Positions 6,769 through 16,322 are shown, counted from the first letter of the stretch. The stretch: 17,500 bases of DNA from Stramonita haemastoma (GCA_030674155.1 CM060337.1:38990065-39007564), one strand, 5' to 3'. The notes: generated from the letters alone by a model not told the origin. Translations and numbers: made by a program.

Positions 6769-6968
6769 TGTGTGTGTGTGTGTGGGGGGGGGAATGAGTG
6801 TGTGTGTGTGTTTTGTGTGTGTGTGAGTGTCTGTGTCTGTGTGTTTGTGTGTCTGTGGGATAAGTGTGTGTGTGTGTGTTGTGTGTGTGTGTGTGTTGTG
6901 TGTGTGTGTGGTGTGTGTGTGTGTGTGTGGTGAGTGAGTGAGTGTGCGCATGTGTGCGCGCGCGTGTG
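6613..6968 (+). repeat. Long (TG)n array with G-run and TGAG interruptions
   Basis: About 350 bp of TG units broken by three G runs (around 6667-6682, 6714-6721 and 6784-6792) each followed by GATGAG or AATGAG. The segment G-run/ATGAG(TG)n appears to be repeated three times, so the array has a higher-order unit. It ends in TGAG units and CGCGCGCG near 6957-6964. Cys/Val and His/Thr frames are artefacts. Confidence 0.95.
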
Positions 6969-7300
6969 CATTGTAACATCAATTCACTAACAAGTGATTT
7001 TAGACAGGGCATGGAAAGAAGTAGATAGAAGTGGATGTGAGTGTATTGATGTGTAAAGTTGAATGAATGATACATGGAAAAAACAGATCTAACAATTAGA
7101 AACTCATTGAGCTATACATACAGAATACAAACAAAGGAAAAAAGAGATAAACTTGAGTGAGAGTGCACGCTCGCATGCGTGTATGTATACTTCAGTTTTG
7201 GCAGTGCGTGGTATCAGACAAGATGAAATAAAAAAAAAAAAAGAAGGGAGGAAGGGAGCATCAGAAAGGTGGTTTTGCTCTGAGTATGCGTGCGTGTGTA
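6969..7300. other. Non-coding stretch between TG arrays
   Basis: Plain sequence with a short A run (7229-7242). Nothing recognised. Confidence 0.5.
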
Positions 7301-7312
7301 TCTGTGTGTGTG

Positions 7313-7369
<57 letters not shown>

Positions 7370-7412
7370 ATGTGTGTATGTGTGTGTGTGCATGTGTGTG
7401 TGTGTGTGTGTG

Positions 7413-7472
<60 letters not shown>

Positions 7473-7489
7473 TCTGTGTGTGTTCCTGT
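7301..7489 (+). repeat. (TG)n microsatellite, about 190 bp
   Basis: Nearly uninterrupted TG units with occasional CATG steps (7314, 7369, 7390, 7412). The second half (7418-7468) is about 25 pure units. Confidence 0.97.
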
Positions 7490-7850
7490 CCTCGTGTGAT
7501 GAGCTTTAAATTTGTGATCAGCGGTGTCAATAAAAGTTCTCTCTGAAATTCTTGGATACAAAATTGTGCTGTTTGGAAATCCTGTATATATATATATATC
7601 TGAAGGCTGCAGAGGGGAAGCATGTAGGATATATCTTAGAGAATTTTGCTTTTGATTTTAAAAAAAAACCCTGTAGATAAATCATGTTTATTGAAAGATA
7701 TCCTTTCTTTATGGGTAAAAAAAAAAATCCCTACCCAAACCCATGAAAAGGGAATGAAAGCTTTATTTCATCTATGTGCATGTGTATGTTAGCAAGTGAA
7801 TTTTTTTTATCACAGTGATGTGAATGAGGCGACATTTAAAAACTCGTTAT
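7490..7850. other. Non-coding stretch, possible 3' flank
   Basis: Contains an AATAAA, a short TA run (7586-7599) and several A or T runs. No gene is seen. Confidence 0.5.
7529..7534 (+). terminator. Candidate polyadenylation signal AATAAA
   Basis: AATAAA about 30 bp upstream of a GT-rich TTGTGCTGTTTGG. It is one possible end for the RIC8 3'UTR. Similar hexamers at 9486 and 12425 compete with it, and nothing in the sequence decides between them. Confidence 0.2.
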
Positions 7851-7859
7851 GTTATAACA

Positions 7860-7935
7860 ATGATAATGGTGTATGGAATTTGTGTAGGGCTGAATCATGT
7901 TAAGTAAGCAAATCAAAGCGCTCGCATTCAAAACA
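7860..7935 (+). repeat. Dispersed AAAGCGCT-type repeat (copy 1)
   Basis: GATAATG, then ATGGAATTTGTGTAGGGCT and CAAATCAAAGCGCTCGCATTC resemble 14757-14822 (AATAATA, ATGAAATTTAAATAGTGCT, CAAATCAAAGCCTTGCATTC). Repeats of the form 'tatttatatagcgc ... aaagcgct' are common in animal genomes. Confidence 0.6.
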
Positions 7936-7957
7936 TTCAAACGTTCACGAAAAGATG

Positions 7958-8434
7958 GACTGTATGGCTGGAACAGACCTTTGGGGAAGAAGCCCCTATT
8001 ACACTTGTAGGTACAGACAAAATGGACCACTGGCATGTTTGGGATGCACCAATACGTTCCTTTACCTTTTTATGCCTTTCAGTAAGTTTTCCTGGTTAGT
8101 TGCTGAATGTTTAACTGTTGGCAAATTACAACCTTTATACAGACCAGAACTGGCAAAAATGTTGTCGTACTGCCATGGGAAGGAATACTATAGGTATGCT
8201 GTAGTTTACTTGCTCTTTCCACCTTGCAAGTGCAAAACTTACCAGTGTTACAGGGAGATAGTGAGAACTGTTCAGATTACTGTTGTACCGACGACCAACA
8301 TGGTTTATAACAATGTAAATGATATGTTGTCAGTCAGATGGACTCTGTTGCCATTTCCAAGATGTGCTATTAAAGTAATGTGTGTTACAGACAGATTATC
8401 AATCTCACAATATGTATGGATGATGGAGTGTTGA
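7958..8434 (+). CDS. Orphan open reading frame, about 158 codons, function unknown
   Basis: The frame runs from an ATG (M D C M A G T D ...) to TGA at 8432-8434 and is the longest open frame here that is not made of simple repeats. The translation is rich in Cys, Tyr, Leu and Val with no domain I recognise, no signal peptide and no clear repeat. Its start lies just past the dispersed repeat at 7860-7935, and its stop lies 12 bp before the TTAA of the element at 8447, so it may be repeat-derived. Several Cys are spread evenly, which is not a known zinc-binding spacing. Frames of this length can arise by chance in 17 kb searched six ways. Kept at low confidence for testing. Confidence 0.12.
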   Translation, partial: DCMAGTDLWGRSPYYTCRYRQNGPLACLGCTNTFLYLFMPFSKFSWLVAECLTVGKLQPLYRPELAKMLSYCHGKEYYRYAVVYLLFPPCKCKTYQCYREIVRTVQITVVPTTNMVYNNVNDMLSVRWTLLPFPRCAIKVMCVTDRLSISQYVWMMEC

Positions 8435-8446
8435 AGTTATGAATCC

Positions 8447-9294
8447 TTAACCTTCACTGTACCCTGTGGGTGTGGCAGACCCCATTTTTCTCAACAAAAC
8501 AAAGAACAATCATTTTTGTATTCTGTCATCGCAACATTTCATGTCATTCTCAAATCAGCTTGGCGATCAGATCTGTCGGTCCACAATGATTCATCTTTGT
8601 TCATGAATGAATGAGTAAACTAGTGTTGACGCTCTTAAGACACTTGTATTTTTGTGTCATGGGTCAGCCAAAGCTATCCTTTCATACTTTGTAAAGGAGA
8701 AAAATATGCCATCCTCTCCCTGCATCAGGTTTTTGACATCTCAGACTGATATTTTGTTAAAGAAGAAAAATATTAACACTGAAGGTTGTCTCACAACTCT
8801 ACTTTCTGCAGCATTACTGACAAGCGTGATGGAAGATGGTCTCTTGATGAAAACGCCTGTGTCTAAAATGGTAAAGATTTAACCATCTTGTACTCAGACT
8901 CTCTGAACACAAACTGCCCCTAGATTTTGTATCCCATCACAAGATCAGGTCAGGCACACATGCTCGCTGGCCTTTTCGTCCTTCTAAGTACATACCAGCA
9001 GCTATAATTACTTCCAGACTCTCAGCAGGGTTTCTACCTCTAGCCTGATAGAGCTTTGGCATGTGGTATCAATTAGTGATAGTCACAGCATGATGGAAAT
9101 CTACTGTGTGTAAATCCCGGTTCGGGACTTAAGGGGGGGGGGGGTAATTATTCAATCCCGGCAAATCCCGGATTGGGACTAAGAGGGTTAACAGGCCAAC
9201 CCCCCTAAAAGTGAACATGGTAAGCATGGGACTGAGTCTCTGACAGATTGATCTACACTGCAGATGATGAGTAACCAATTACAGTGAAGGTTAG
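8447..9294. mobile_element. Probable non-autonomous piggyBac-like element bounded by TTAA
   Basis: The left end is TTAACCTTCACTGTACCC at 8447. The first 14 bases after the T (TAACCTTCACTGTA, 8448-8461) recur inverted and perfect as TACAGTGAAGGTTA at 9280-9293. A nearer candidate right end is GGACTAAGAGGGTTAA ending at 9191. TTAA duplication and TTAACCY ends are typical of piggyBac elements. Inside, two related blocks AAATCCCGG(T/A)T(C/T)GGGACT lie at about 9112 and 9163. No transposase is recognised; a 76-codon frame at 8652-8882 matches nothing I know. Confidence 0.5.
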
Positions 9295-9830
9295 CTGTGT
9301 GAACAAACACTGTGAAGTGACAGTCAGTCAGGAATCCATTCATGAAAGAAGGGAGCCACTGATCTTTTCCTATGTGAAGTAAGTGCTATGTTGTTGTCAT
9401 TATGAACTTGTGTATTCGTTAATTACATCATGGTAACTGAGTTATGCCGTTGACATGAAACTGTTTTGTGTGAAAGACTGTTTTTAATAAACTGTGTCAC
9501 TTCCTATCTTGCCAGTGATCAGATTTTCGCATGAACAATGTAACTTGCCCGACTTTGTGAGGAGATTTTTATAAACAAAAAAATCATACTTGGTCTAGTA
9601 TGACTGACTATTGCCTATGATGTTGCTGTGTAGATATCGTTTGTTGCTTTCAGTTGGATTGGTGCCATGACGTTTTCTTTCTGCCTGTTAGTGTCTGATC
9701 CCTCTTCTTCCTCTTTAGCCATTTTTCTCTCTTTTCTTTTTTTAATTTTCTTTCAGTCAGAAGTGAAAGATAACCAAAGACATTTTGATGCTGGAATTTA
9801 AAAAAATAACGATGAGGGTCAAAACAAATA
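9295..9830. other. Non-coding stretch
   Basis: Plain sequence. It contains AATAAA at 9486-9491, another possible polyadenylation signal, and T-rich and CTTC-rich sequence around 9700-9755. No coding segment is recognised. Confidence 0.5.
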
Positions 9831-9892
9831 AACAAAAGCATGGCTGCACAACAGAGTAGCGCTCCCTGACCTGGCAAAATAACAATACTCTC

Positions 9893-10020
9893 TGTTATCC
9901 CGAAAGTCGGAATGTGGCTACCTAAATGATTTGGGGAGGGGAGGGGAGGGGAGGGTGGGAAATCCCACCATTGATGTACCTCAGAGCTGTAGCCAAGGAA
10001 CCAAAAAAAAAAAAAAAAAA
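9893..10020 (+). mobile_element. SINE-like fragment with poly(A) tail
   Basis: CCCGAAAGTCGG and AATGTGGCTACCT match 13925-13950 (CCCTGAAGTTGG, AATGTGGCTGCCT), a segment I recall as the 3' body of a common molluscan SINE. The end AGCCAAGGAACC followed by 18 A matches TGCCAAGGAACC at 13986-13997. A (GGGGA)n run (9933-9955) has been added inside this copy. Confidence 0.55.
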
Positions 10021-10850
10021 TCATGCGTTACAGCAGGGTTCGAGATCAATGGCATTTTAGCCTCATTTTCTTTGTTGTATTTCTCAGCCAGGAAAGAAAG
10101 GGGGATGGTATTCAAGCAGAGGGCTTGTGGGTGTCAAAGGTATAGGAAGGCTTGCTATGACCTGCTGCGTGCTAGAACAACAACATCAGACAGCGCTGAA
10201 TCGGAGCCTAGTGAGTGCACTGCAGGGTGACAGAAGGGTGGGAGAGGAGGAGGAGGTGTTATTCCCTGATTTATTATTAAGGACACCCATCAGTCTCGGA
10301 AGACTATAGAGTTGCACTCTAGTTTTTAGAGCGCAAAGCCTGGGTAAGTAAGTATGGAGGGCAAGCTGTTACCCATGCAGCAGACCCCCCCCCCTCTCCA
10401 CGCCACTGGAATGATCCATTGGAAAGGCAATGACCGATACGAACGGTTCCAGTACTGTCGCAGGAGCCACCAGAACGTTGCCATATTCCGTTTGTATGGC
10501 CAGAAAAAAACAAAAAACGCTCAAAATGTTCTGTGATCACAAAACTGATGGAGGTGGGTGACGATATGGACCAAATTTGGGTAATGAATAAATAACTGAG
10601 GAGGAAAGCCGAAAAGGTGTTGATGCATAATACAAGTAAAATTGATGGCTTGTGAGTAAGTAAGTGTGGGTTGAGATGGACCAGTTCTGCTGTGGAAACA
10701 GTGGATTTACCGGTGGTGGTGGTGGTGTGTGTGTGTTTTTTTGTTGTCTTGTATGTTGGGGTTTTTTGTTTTTTTTTCCTTGCATAGGTTTTTTGTTTTT
10801 TGTCTTTATTTTTTTCATTGTCAGACTTGTCATACCATAGTCGAAGGTTA
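10021..10850. other. Non-coding stretch
   Basis: Mixed sequence with a CTCTCC-flanked C run (about 10385-10394), a GGT repeat (10711-10725) followed by TG units, and T-rich sequence up to the minisatellite. Short open frames on both strands show no family motif. Confidence 0.5.
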
Positions 10851-11294
10851 GGGCTTGCAAGTGAAAGGCTTGCAAGTGAAAGGCTTGCAAGTGAAAGATT
10901 TGAAAGGGAAAGGCTTGCAAGTGAAAGGCTTGCAAGTGAAAGGCTTGAAAGTTAAAGGCTTGAAAGTGAAGGGCTTGTAAGTGAAAGGCTTGAAATGAAA
11001 GGCTTGCAAGTGAAAGGCTTGCAAGTGAAAGGTTTGCAAGTGAAAGGCTTGAAATGAAAGGCTTGCAAGTGAAAGGCTTGAAATGGAAGGCTTGCAAGTG
11101 AAAGGCTTAAAAATGAAAGGCTTGCAAGTGAAAGGCTTAAAAATGAAAGGCTTGCAAGTGAAAGGCTTAAAAATGAAAGGCTTGCAAGTGAAAGGCTTAA
11201 AAATGAAAGGCTTGCAAGTGAAAGGCTTAAAAATGAAAGGCTTGCAAGCGAAAAATTTGCAAGAGAAAGGCTTGCAGGTCAAAGGCGTGCAGGT
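10851..11294 (+). repeat. Minisatellite of 15-bp units, homogenised as 30-bp units at the right
   Basis: The basic unit is AAAGGCTTGCAAGTG with 14-bp (AAAGGCTTGAAATG) and 15-bp variants over about 440 bp. From 11101 to 11250 there are five 30-bp units (AAAGGCTTAAAAATG plus AAAGGCTTGCAAGTG). The first four are identical and the fifth differs by one base. The units leave open frames on both strands: KGLQV/KGLKM on + (11083-11421) and CKPF/IFKPFT on - (10848-11282). These follow from the period and are not evidence of a protein. Confidence 0.97.
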
Positions 11295-12079
11295 GCTCTT
11301 TCTGTTGGCATTTGATGTGTTGCAGCAACCCCTTCTCCCCCCCCCCCAAAAAGAAAAAAAAGAAAGAAAAAAAAAACAATTAAAAAGAAAAAAAGAACAA
11401 AAAGAAAGAGATTCAGCCTAGTTGGACGACAGTACATTTGTGTGTGTATGTGAGGAGGAGAACTACAGTTACAGGGAAGAACAACATCCCATCACGACAT
11501 TTCAGCGAAGGTGTATGTATGTATCCGGTGGTTTTGGTCGCTGTTATAGTACAAACTTGTCTGAAAGCAATGGGGAAGGAAGAAGTGATGATGTGTGTAC
11601 AGGAAGCCTTGTTGAATAATGATGACTGGATCTTTTAATTTTCGTCATTATTTTGCTTGCTGTAGTCAGCGTGCTGTGCATTTAATTAAAGAGTATTCTG
11701 TCATCTTACATGTATTAATTATTATTATTATTGTTATCCACAAGTTATTGCTTTTTTTGTGAATGTTCAATCAATCCAGTGTGTGGTCAGTATTGCTTTA
11801 CTTTTGTTTGTCCAGTCCATAGTCAGTGTGATTGATTGATTGATGTAGTGTTCTTTTTTTTTTTTTTATTGTTTCTGTTCACACCTTGTCACACCTGACT
11901 GACTTCTTAAGCCTGCAGATGGAGATGACGTGTTTTTTCGATACTGTTTGTCTTGTCTCAAGATCCTATGCTTTTGCTTTTGTATTATGGTTTGAAAACA
12001 AGCGTCCTTCCTTCACAAACTGACAGCAAAAGTGTGGATCAAAATACTCCCGCATATTCCCCTTCCTTGGCGCTGTTTC
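11295..12079. other. Non-coding stretch
   Basis: C run and A-rich sequence (11335-11410), then plain sequence with short ATT and GATT repeats (11716-11735, 11830-11843) and a T run (11853-11867). No gene is recognised. Confidence 0.5.
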
Positions 12080-12229
12080 CCCCCTCTATTTCCATTGTTT
12101 TTTTCTCACCTTGCAACCTTTTTCCTATGTCCGTCATTCTTTTCTTTATTCTTTCCCCCTCTATTTCCATTGTTCTTTTCTCACCTTAAACCGTTTTTCC
12201 TATGTCCGTCATTCTTTTCTTTATTCTTT
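12080..12229 (+). repeat. Tandem duplication, period 75 bp, two copies
   Basis: CTATTTCCATTGTT begins at 12086 and again at 12161. Each copy continues with TTTTCTCACCTT, then TTTTTCCTATGTCCGTCATT and CTTTTCTTTATTCTTTCC. Differences are few, so the duplication is fairly recent. Confidence 0.9.
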
Positions 12230-12780
12230 CCTCTCCTTTCTTCATAACTCTTACTAGGAACAATGGAAGGAAATCTTTCAAAGAGGAAATATCCTCACCA
12301 GATGATTCATTAAAAAAAAATACTAACTACTCTCTCTTTAGGTATATCACTTCTTCTCTTGATACACACTAGAAAATAACAACAAAGGTAAACAAAAAAC
12401 GAATAAAAGTATAGGAGCGGTAACAATAAAACTGTCTTGTTCCTATCTGTAGGAACGCTGTACATGACTAGTAGTCCTCACCAGAGGATTCTGTTCCCAA
12501 CTGCTTGCCTGTTGTCCCCTTTGAAAGAGTTAGAAGCTCAACTTCTGTTTCCCCCCCCCCCCCCCCCCTGTTTTACAAGATCTCAGAATTACACAGCGCA
12601 GGCATCAGGAGAATGTTACTGTCGCTTAATGGCATTGTTACTCGTTTGCAACCCTGTCAAATGTTGTTCTGCCTTTTTTTTTTGTGTGTGTGTGTTTTTA
12701 CTGTGTTACTGGATGGGATAGTGTTGTGAGGTCCTGTCTAGAATTGGTCCTCTATTGTAATAAGACTGCTAAGTGACTTC
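12230..12780. other. Non-coding stretch
   Basis: Plain sequence with a homopolymer of about 18 C (12551-12568) and a T run followed by TG units (12672-12693). AATAAA lies at 12425-12430. No gene is recognised. Confidence 0.5.
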
Positions 12781-13080
12781 TAGGGACGAGATAACTCAGT
12801 GGTCAGAGCACTCGCTTTCTCCAAGTCAAGTTAAGCAGCGTCGAACTGAGTTGCCAAGTTGGATTGGTGACCGTTTGCGCGCCTTGGCTACAGTACAGTT
12901 CCCCTCAGCTGTAAATGGGTATCTGCCCTCTTAAGGGGTCAAGGAAGGTAAAGCAGTGAGGAGAGGAGATGGGTGCTGCCCTCAACATGCTGGCCCCTAG
13001 AGAAGCTGAGTTTCTGACCTTCGCTCCCCTAGGACCACACAGTTATGGGACTACCTTTACCTTACCCTTTACCTTTTCCC
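12781..13080 (+). mobile_element. Second tRNA-derived SINE family, one copy
   Basis: The head GGGACGAGATAACTCAGTGG, then TCAGAGCACTCGCTTTC, looks like the 5' half of a tRNA; TAACTCAGTGG fits the A box except for one base. A decayed B box (GTCGAACTGAG) follows about 50 bp on. The body runs through GGTATCTGCCCTC and GACCTTCGCTCCCCTAGGAC. The tail is a run of (CC)TTTAC units near 13050-13075. This is different from the SINE at 725-1084. Confidence 0.6.
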
Positions 13081-13820
13081 TCCACTACTTTTTCCTCAAT
13101 AATACCCTTTACCTGAAGTGACATCTGAATAGTTTGGTTGGTTGATCAGAGTCTGACAAAACTTCACATCACTGCTTTTTCCGGTTTTGGATTTGTCCAC
13201 TAAGACAAAATGTTATTTTATTTCTCCTGGTTTTTGTTGTTGTTGATATTTCTTGTATGATATGTCTCTTGATATTTTGTGGGTAGCATGGTTATAAAGA
13301 AAACTTGTTTTGTGAAAGAGACAAAAAAGTGATGTGATGTATGTGTGTTGGATTTAAAAAAAAGAAAGAAAATCAACCTGTTCTATTAAAATTGAAATAC
13401 TGCAGCTGCAGTAGTTTCTGCTGTTGTTGAAACGATCCATTTGTTTATTGTTGTATTATTTCACTTTTTTTTTTTCTTTAAAAATTGAGGGGAAGGGTTG
13501 TGGGAGTTTGGTAGTCAGTGCTCTTACTAGTACGCTGCTTTTTTTGTTGAACGTGCTGGTATAATCTATATTTGGGGGTAAAACTGAACCCTCCCCCAGT
13601 GTTTTTGTGCAACATGAAAACAATATTGTTCTTACTGGTGAAGATTTGTCGATCCGGGTAGCTGTTATGTACAGTCAGAACGGGTGATGAGCATGGTGAT
13701 TGGGCAATATGTTGTGATGTTGACATAGTTTTTTTCCTCTGCCTTAAATTACTGTGAGATTCCGTTTGAGTCACGTAATTAATATACACATTCAGTCCCC
13801 TACACAATCCTTGTGCATAC
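13081..13820. other. Non-coding stretch
   Basis: Plain A/T-leaning sequence with short T and A runs. No exon, RNA gene or repeat is recognised. Confidence 0.5.
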
Positions 13821-13920
13821 ACAGGTAGCACACTTGCAGGAATGGCCTGGGGGATTTTGGATCTCATTTTCAGGCCATAACAGTTTCAAAATTTTTTCAC
13901 TTTCGGCTTTCTCCACTGAC

Positions 13921-14035
13921 AAAATCCCTGAAGTTGGAATGTGGCTGCCTTCATGGTGGGTGTAAACAGTCACATAAGCAAAATCTGCCAAGGAACCACC
14001 CCCCTCCCCCAAAAAAAACAACAACAACAAAAACC
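13921..14035 (+). mobile_element. SINE-like fragment with A/CAA tail
   Basis: AATCCCTGAAGTTGGAATGT, then GGCTGCCTTCATGGTGGG, TGTAAACAGTCACATAAG and GCCAAGGAACC, followed by C-rich and AAC-rich tail sequence. It is related to 9893-10020. The segment before it, GGGATTTTGGATCTCATTTT (about 13850), may belong to the same insertion. Confidence 0.6.
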
Positions 14036-14756
14036 CAACAAAAAAAGACAAATTATTTTTTACAACCTGGAATTTGAAAACAGTGTGCAAGTCAATAAAT
14101 TAGGCAGTTAAGACTGTACAGGTTACCTGACCACAGGTTTTGTTCCCAGTTTGGGAGTTTCATTGGCATTGTTATCTATGAACTGATCATGCTTGCAAGC
14201 TTTTCAATGTAAGCACACTTTTTATCTTTTTTTTTTTTTTTTTTTGAAGTAGTGAGATACACTTAATATCTTTTGTGCTACAATGCTACGAAGAAGCTGT
14301 GACTCGGATGATAAACTGTAGAGATATATATTTTCAATCTCCGTTTTCATGAAGTGTTCAAAAAGCATTGATCAGAGATGGGACGTGCTTTCTGTGTGAT
14401 GATTAACAAAAAAAAAAAAGTGATTTGCTGTAGAATTATTGTCATATAACTTTTTGTTGTCGTGCGATTCGTGCTGTATTATTTATTACCGATGTGAATC
14501 TTTATCGTCAGGGGGAAGGAAGGGGGAAAGTGGATATGCCTGTATGGAGGAGGGTGGGGGTTGGAGGGGAGGGGGAAGGTGGAATGGTGTGGGGTGGTGT
14601 GGCCAGGTCACAGACTTTGATCTTTGTAGTGTAGATCACAAAAGGTTGTCTATTTTGTACATGTATGTTGTATGTATCTATCATTAAAATCAGTTCTGAA
14701 TTCACTCCACACTGTGGTCTCTCCTGAGGGCTGGATGATTGTTGTCGTGAAGTGTC
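14036..14756. other. Non-coding stretch
   Basis: Plain sequence with a T run (14228-14245), an A run, and a GGGGGA/GGAGGG-rich patch (14508-14600). It contains the possible polyadenylation signal at 14683. Confidence 0.5.
14683..14688 (+). terminator. Candidate polyadenylation signal ATTAAA
   Basis: ATTAAA is preceded by several TGTA motifs (TGTACATG, TGTATGTA) of the kind seen at cleavage sites and followed by GTGGTCTCTCCTG. The arrangement is a plausible gene end on the + strand, but the gene it would serve is unclear. Confidence 0.25.
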
Positions 14757-14822
14757 TTAATAATAATACATGAAATTTAAATAGTGCTATATCTTGTAAA
14801 AACAAATCAAAGCCTTGCATTC
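14757..14822 (+). repeat. Dispersed AAAGCGCT-type repeat (copy 2)
   Basis: AATAATAATACATGAAATTT, then AAATAGTGCTATATC and CAAATCAAAGCCTTGCATTC, related to 7860-7935. Followed by a short CA-rich tract (14880-14907). Confidence 0.55.
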
Positions 14823-14989
14823 GACCTATAGAACACACAATCAATCAATAACTATTTATAGCTATGGCAAATTCGAATGTACACACACATGCACACGCAC
14901 ACACACGTTTGTTTTCTGTTTACAACAACTAGGTAACCCAATTAAGAAAAACTTGGGTTTTTTTGTTTGTTTGATTGTTAGTAGGGTCC

Positions 14990-15180
14990 CCCACTCCCCC
15001 AGCAGTCAGTTTCCCCCACTTTCAGCTCCTCTCAGCTGCTATGTATTCCATCCCAGCTGGTGCTAATAAATTATACCAGAAACTGACCACGCTTGGATTT
15101 GGTAAAAGGAAGGGGCTAATTTTAGCACTGGGCCCTGGACCCTTGAATGAGTTATGCTGGATTTGCTGGATTTGCATGCT
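14990..15180 (+). repeat. Dispersed repeat (copy B), related to 3778-3975
   Basis: It shares the ordered landmarks TTTCAGCTCCTCT, TTCCATCCCA, AGCTGGTGCTAAT, CTGACCAC, GGTAAAAGGAAGG, TTTTAGCACT and GGATTTG with copy A. A local duplication of GCTGGATTT is present (about 15154-15172). It is followed by a C run of about 13 bases. Confidence 0.75.
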
Positions 15181-16090
15181 GCCCCCCCCCCCCTCCCCCT
15201 TCTGTTATTTAGGCTAGTTGTTTTTTTTTTTAAGTGTATCAGCCCTAGCACTTTAATGCATGATACTTTATAAATGGAAGTTGATGTCATGAACAGGTGT
15301 AGGTGTTCATGCACATTTGATGTGACGGGAAGGGGGGGGGGGGTTATAAGATTACTTCCCATGCAATCAGAGACCTGAGACCTGTTGCAGCCTCGTGCTC
15401 TAAATCGGGAGACACCTGTGAGTTGTGCACCTCTGTTTCTTTGCGTGGTGGTTGAAACTCTTGTTACATCACGTCATCTACATGGTGAAATGTATAATTC
15501 ATGCAGCCTTTTTTTTTTTGAGGCACATCTTCAATTGTTTGATCGTTCTTGTAGTCCAAAAAGTTGTACAGAGTTGCAGCAGATTAAATATCCCAATACA
15601 GATTACATCACGTGCGCGCACACACACTTTCTCAACACAAATTTATAAGTAGCATAGCCATTGAATCCAAATGTATTTCAAAACACTAACCTAACACACA
15701 TTACCAAACAGTTGGCCTATATTAATAGAAAATGTATGCTTTGTTGGAAAAAAAAACATGCTAAAAGAGCTACAAGTTTTAGTCAGTTTGATTATTTGAG
15801 TTTGTTATTAAAGCAACTAAAAAGCTGAACACACACACATACAAGATACTGGAGAACAAACAGATAATTGAACATGCAAAATAATCTAAAGGTCAAGGAA
15901 TCGATGAAGCCACGAAAAATTGTTGATATTGTGCAATAAATGATTCATCAATCCAAAACTTTAAAATTCAAAAACAATATTTTAGTACGGTGAAGATTCT
16001 GTTTTGTTTTTTCTTCAAGGTCATTCGTGTCATTCTTGTCATGGATCTAGATGAACAACTCCTTTTTCTTTAGAAACACTCAGGTGGACA
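15181..16090. other. Non-coding stretch
   Basis: Contains a G run (about 15333-15343), a CGCGCACACAC motif (15614-15627) and plain A/T-rich sequence. Nothing is recognised as a gene up to 16090. Confidence 0.5.
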
Positions 16091-16093
16091 TAG

Positions 16094-16270
16094 AAAATTG
16101 ACTGCAATGTCAAGAATTCGACCCATCTTAAAGTGGAATCACATCCAGACAGCACCATTGACGTGGGAATCAAGTTGGCTTTCCTGAATGCTACAGATAA
16201 ATATATAGATCACCCAAAATATCCAGACTTCAGTCTCCACCCATGGTTCCTCGAAGAAGAACTGATGTAA
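16094..16270 (+). CDS. Possible terminal exon of an unknown gene (58 codons, no Met start)
   Basis: Directly after CATAG (AG at 16092-16093) a frame of 58 codons runs to TAA at 16268-16270. It reads KIDCNVKNSTHLKVESH, then PDSTIDVGIKLAF, LNATDKYIDHPK and YPDFSLHPWFLEEELM. The composition (mixed charge, aromatic HPKYPDFSLHPWF, acidic end) looks more like a real C-terminus than the other short frames here. ATTAAA follows at about 16292. The pyrimidine tract CTCCTTTTTCTTTAG lies 20-35 bp upstream, and using that AG would meet the TAG in this frame, which weakens the exon model. I do not recognise the protein, and no upstream exon was found in the window. Confidence 0.2.
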   Translation, partial: KIDCNVKNSTHLKVESHPDSTIDVGIKLAFLNATDKYIDHPKYPDFSLHPWFLEEELM

Positions 16271-16322
16271 CCCTGTCTTTAAGAAACTAAACCATTAAAG
16301 AAAAGTTTACAACAACATGTGT

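Noticed and set aside
6575..7075. His/Thr-rich proteins on the minus strand
   Set aside because: They are translations of the TG arrays.
10851..11294. CRISPR array
   Set aside because: There are no unique spacers; the units are contiguous tandem copies in eukaryotic DNA.
10848..11421. KGLQV-type or CKPF-type repeat protein genes
   Set aside because: Both strands are open because of the minisatellite period. Neither shows splice signals, a signal peptide or flanking protein-like sequence.
12784..12855. Functional tRNA gene on the plus strand
   Set aside because: Only the 5' half is tRNA-like; the B box is degraded and the acceptor stem does not close. It fits a SINE head.
14508..14705. Pro/Ser/Thr-rich frame on the minus strand
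   Set aside because: It follows from a GGGGGA-rich patch; no family motif and no splice context.
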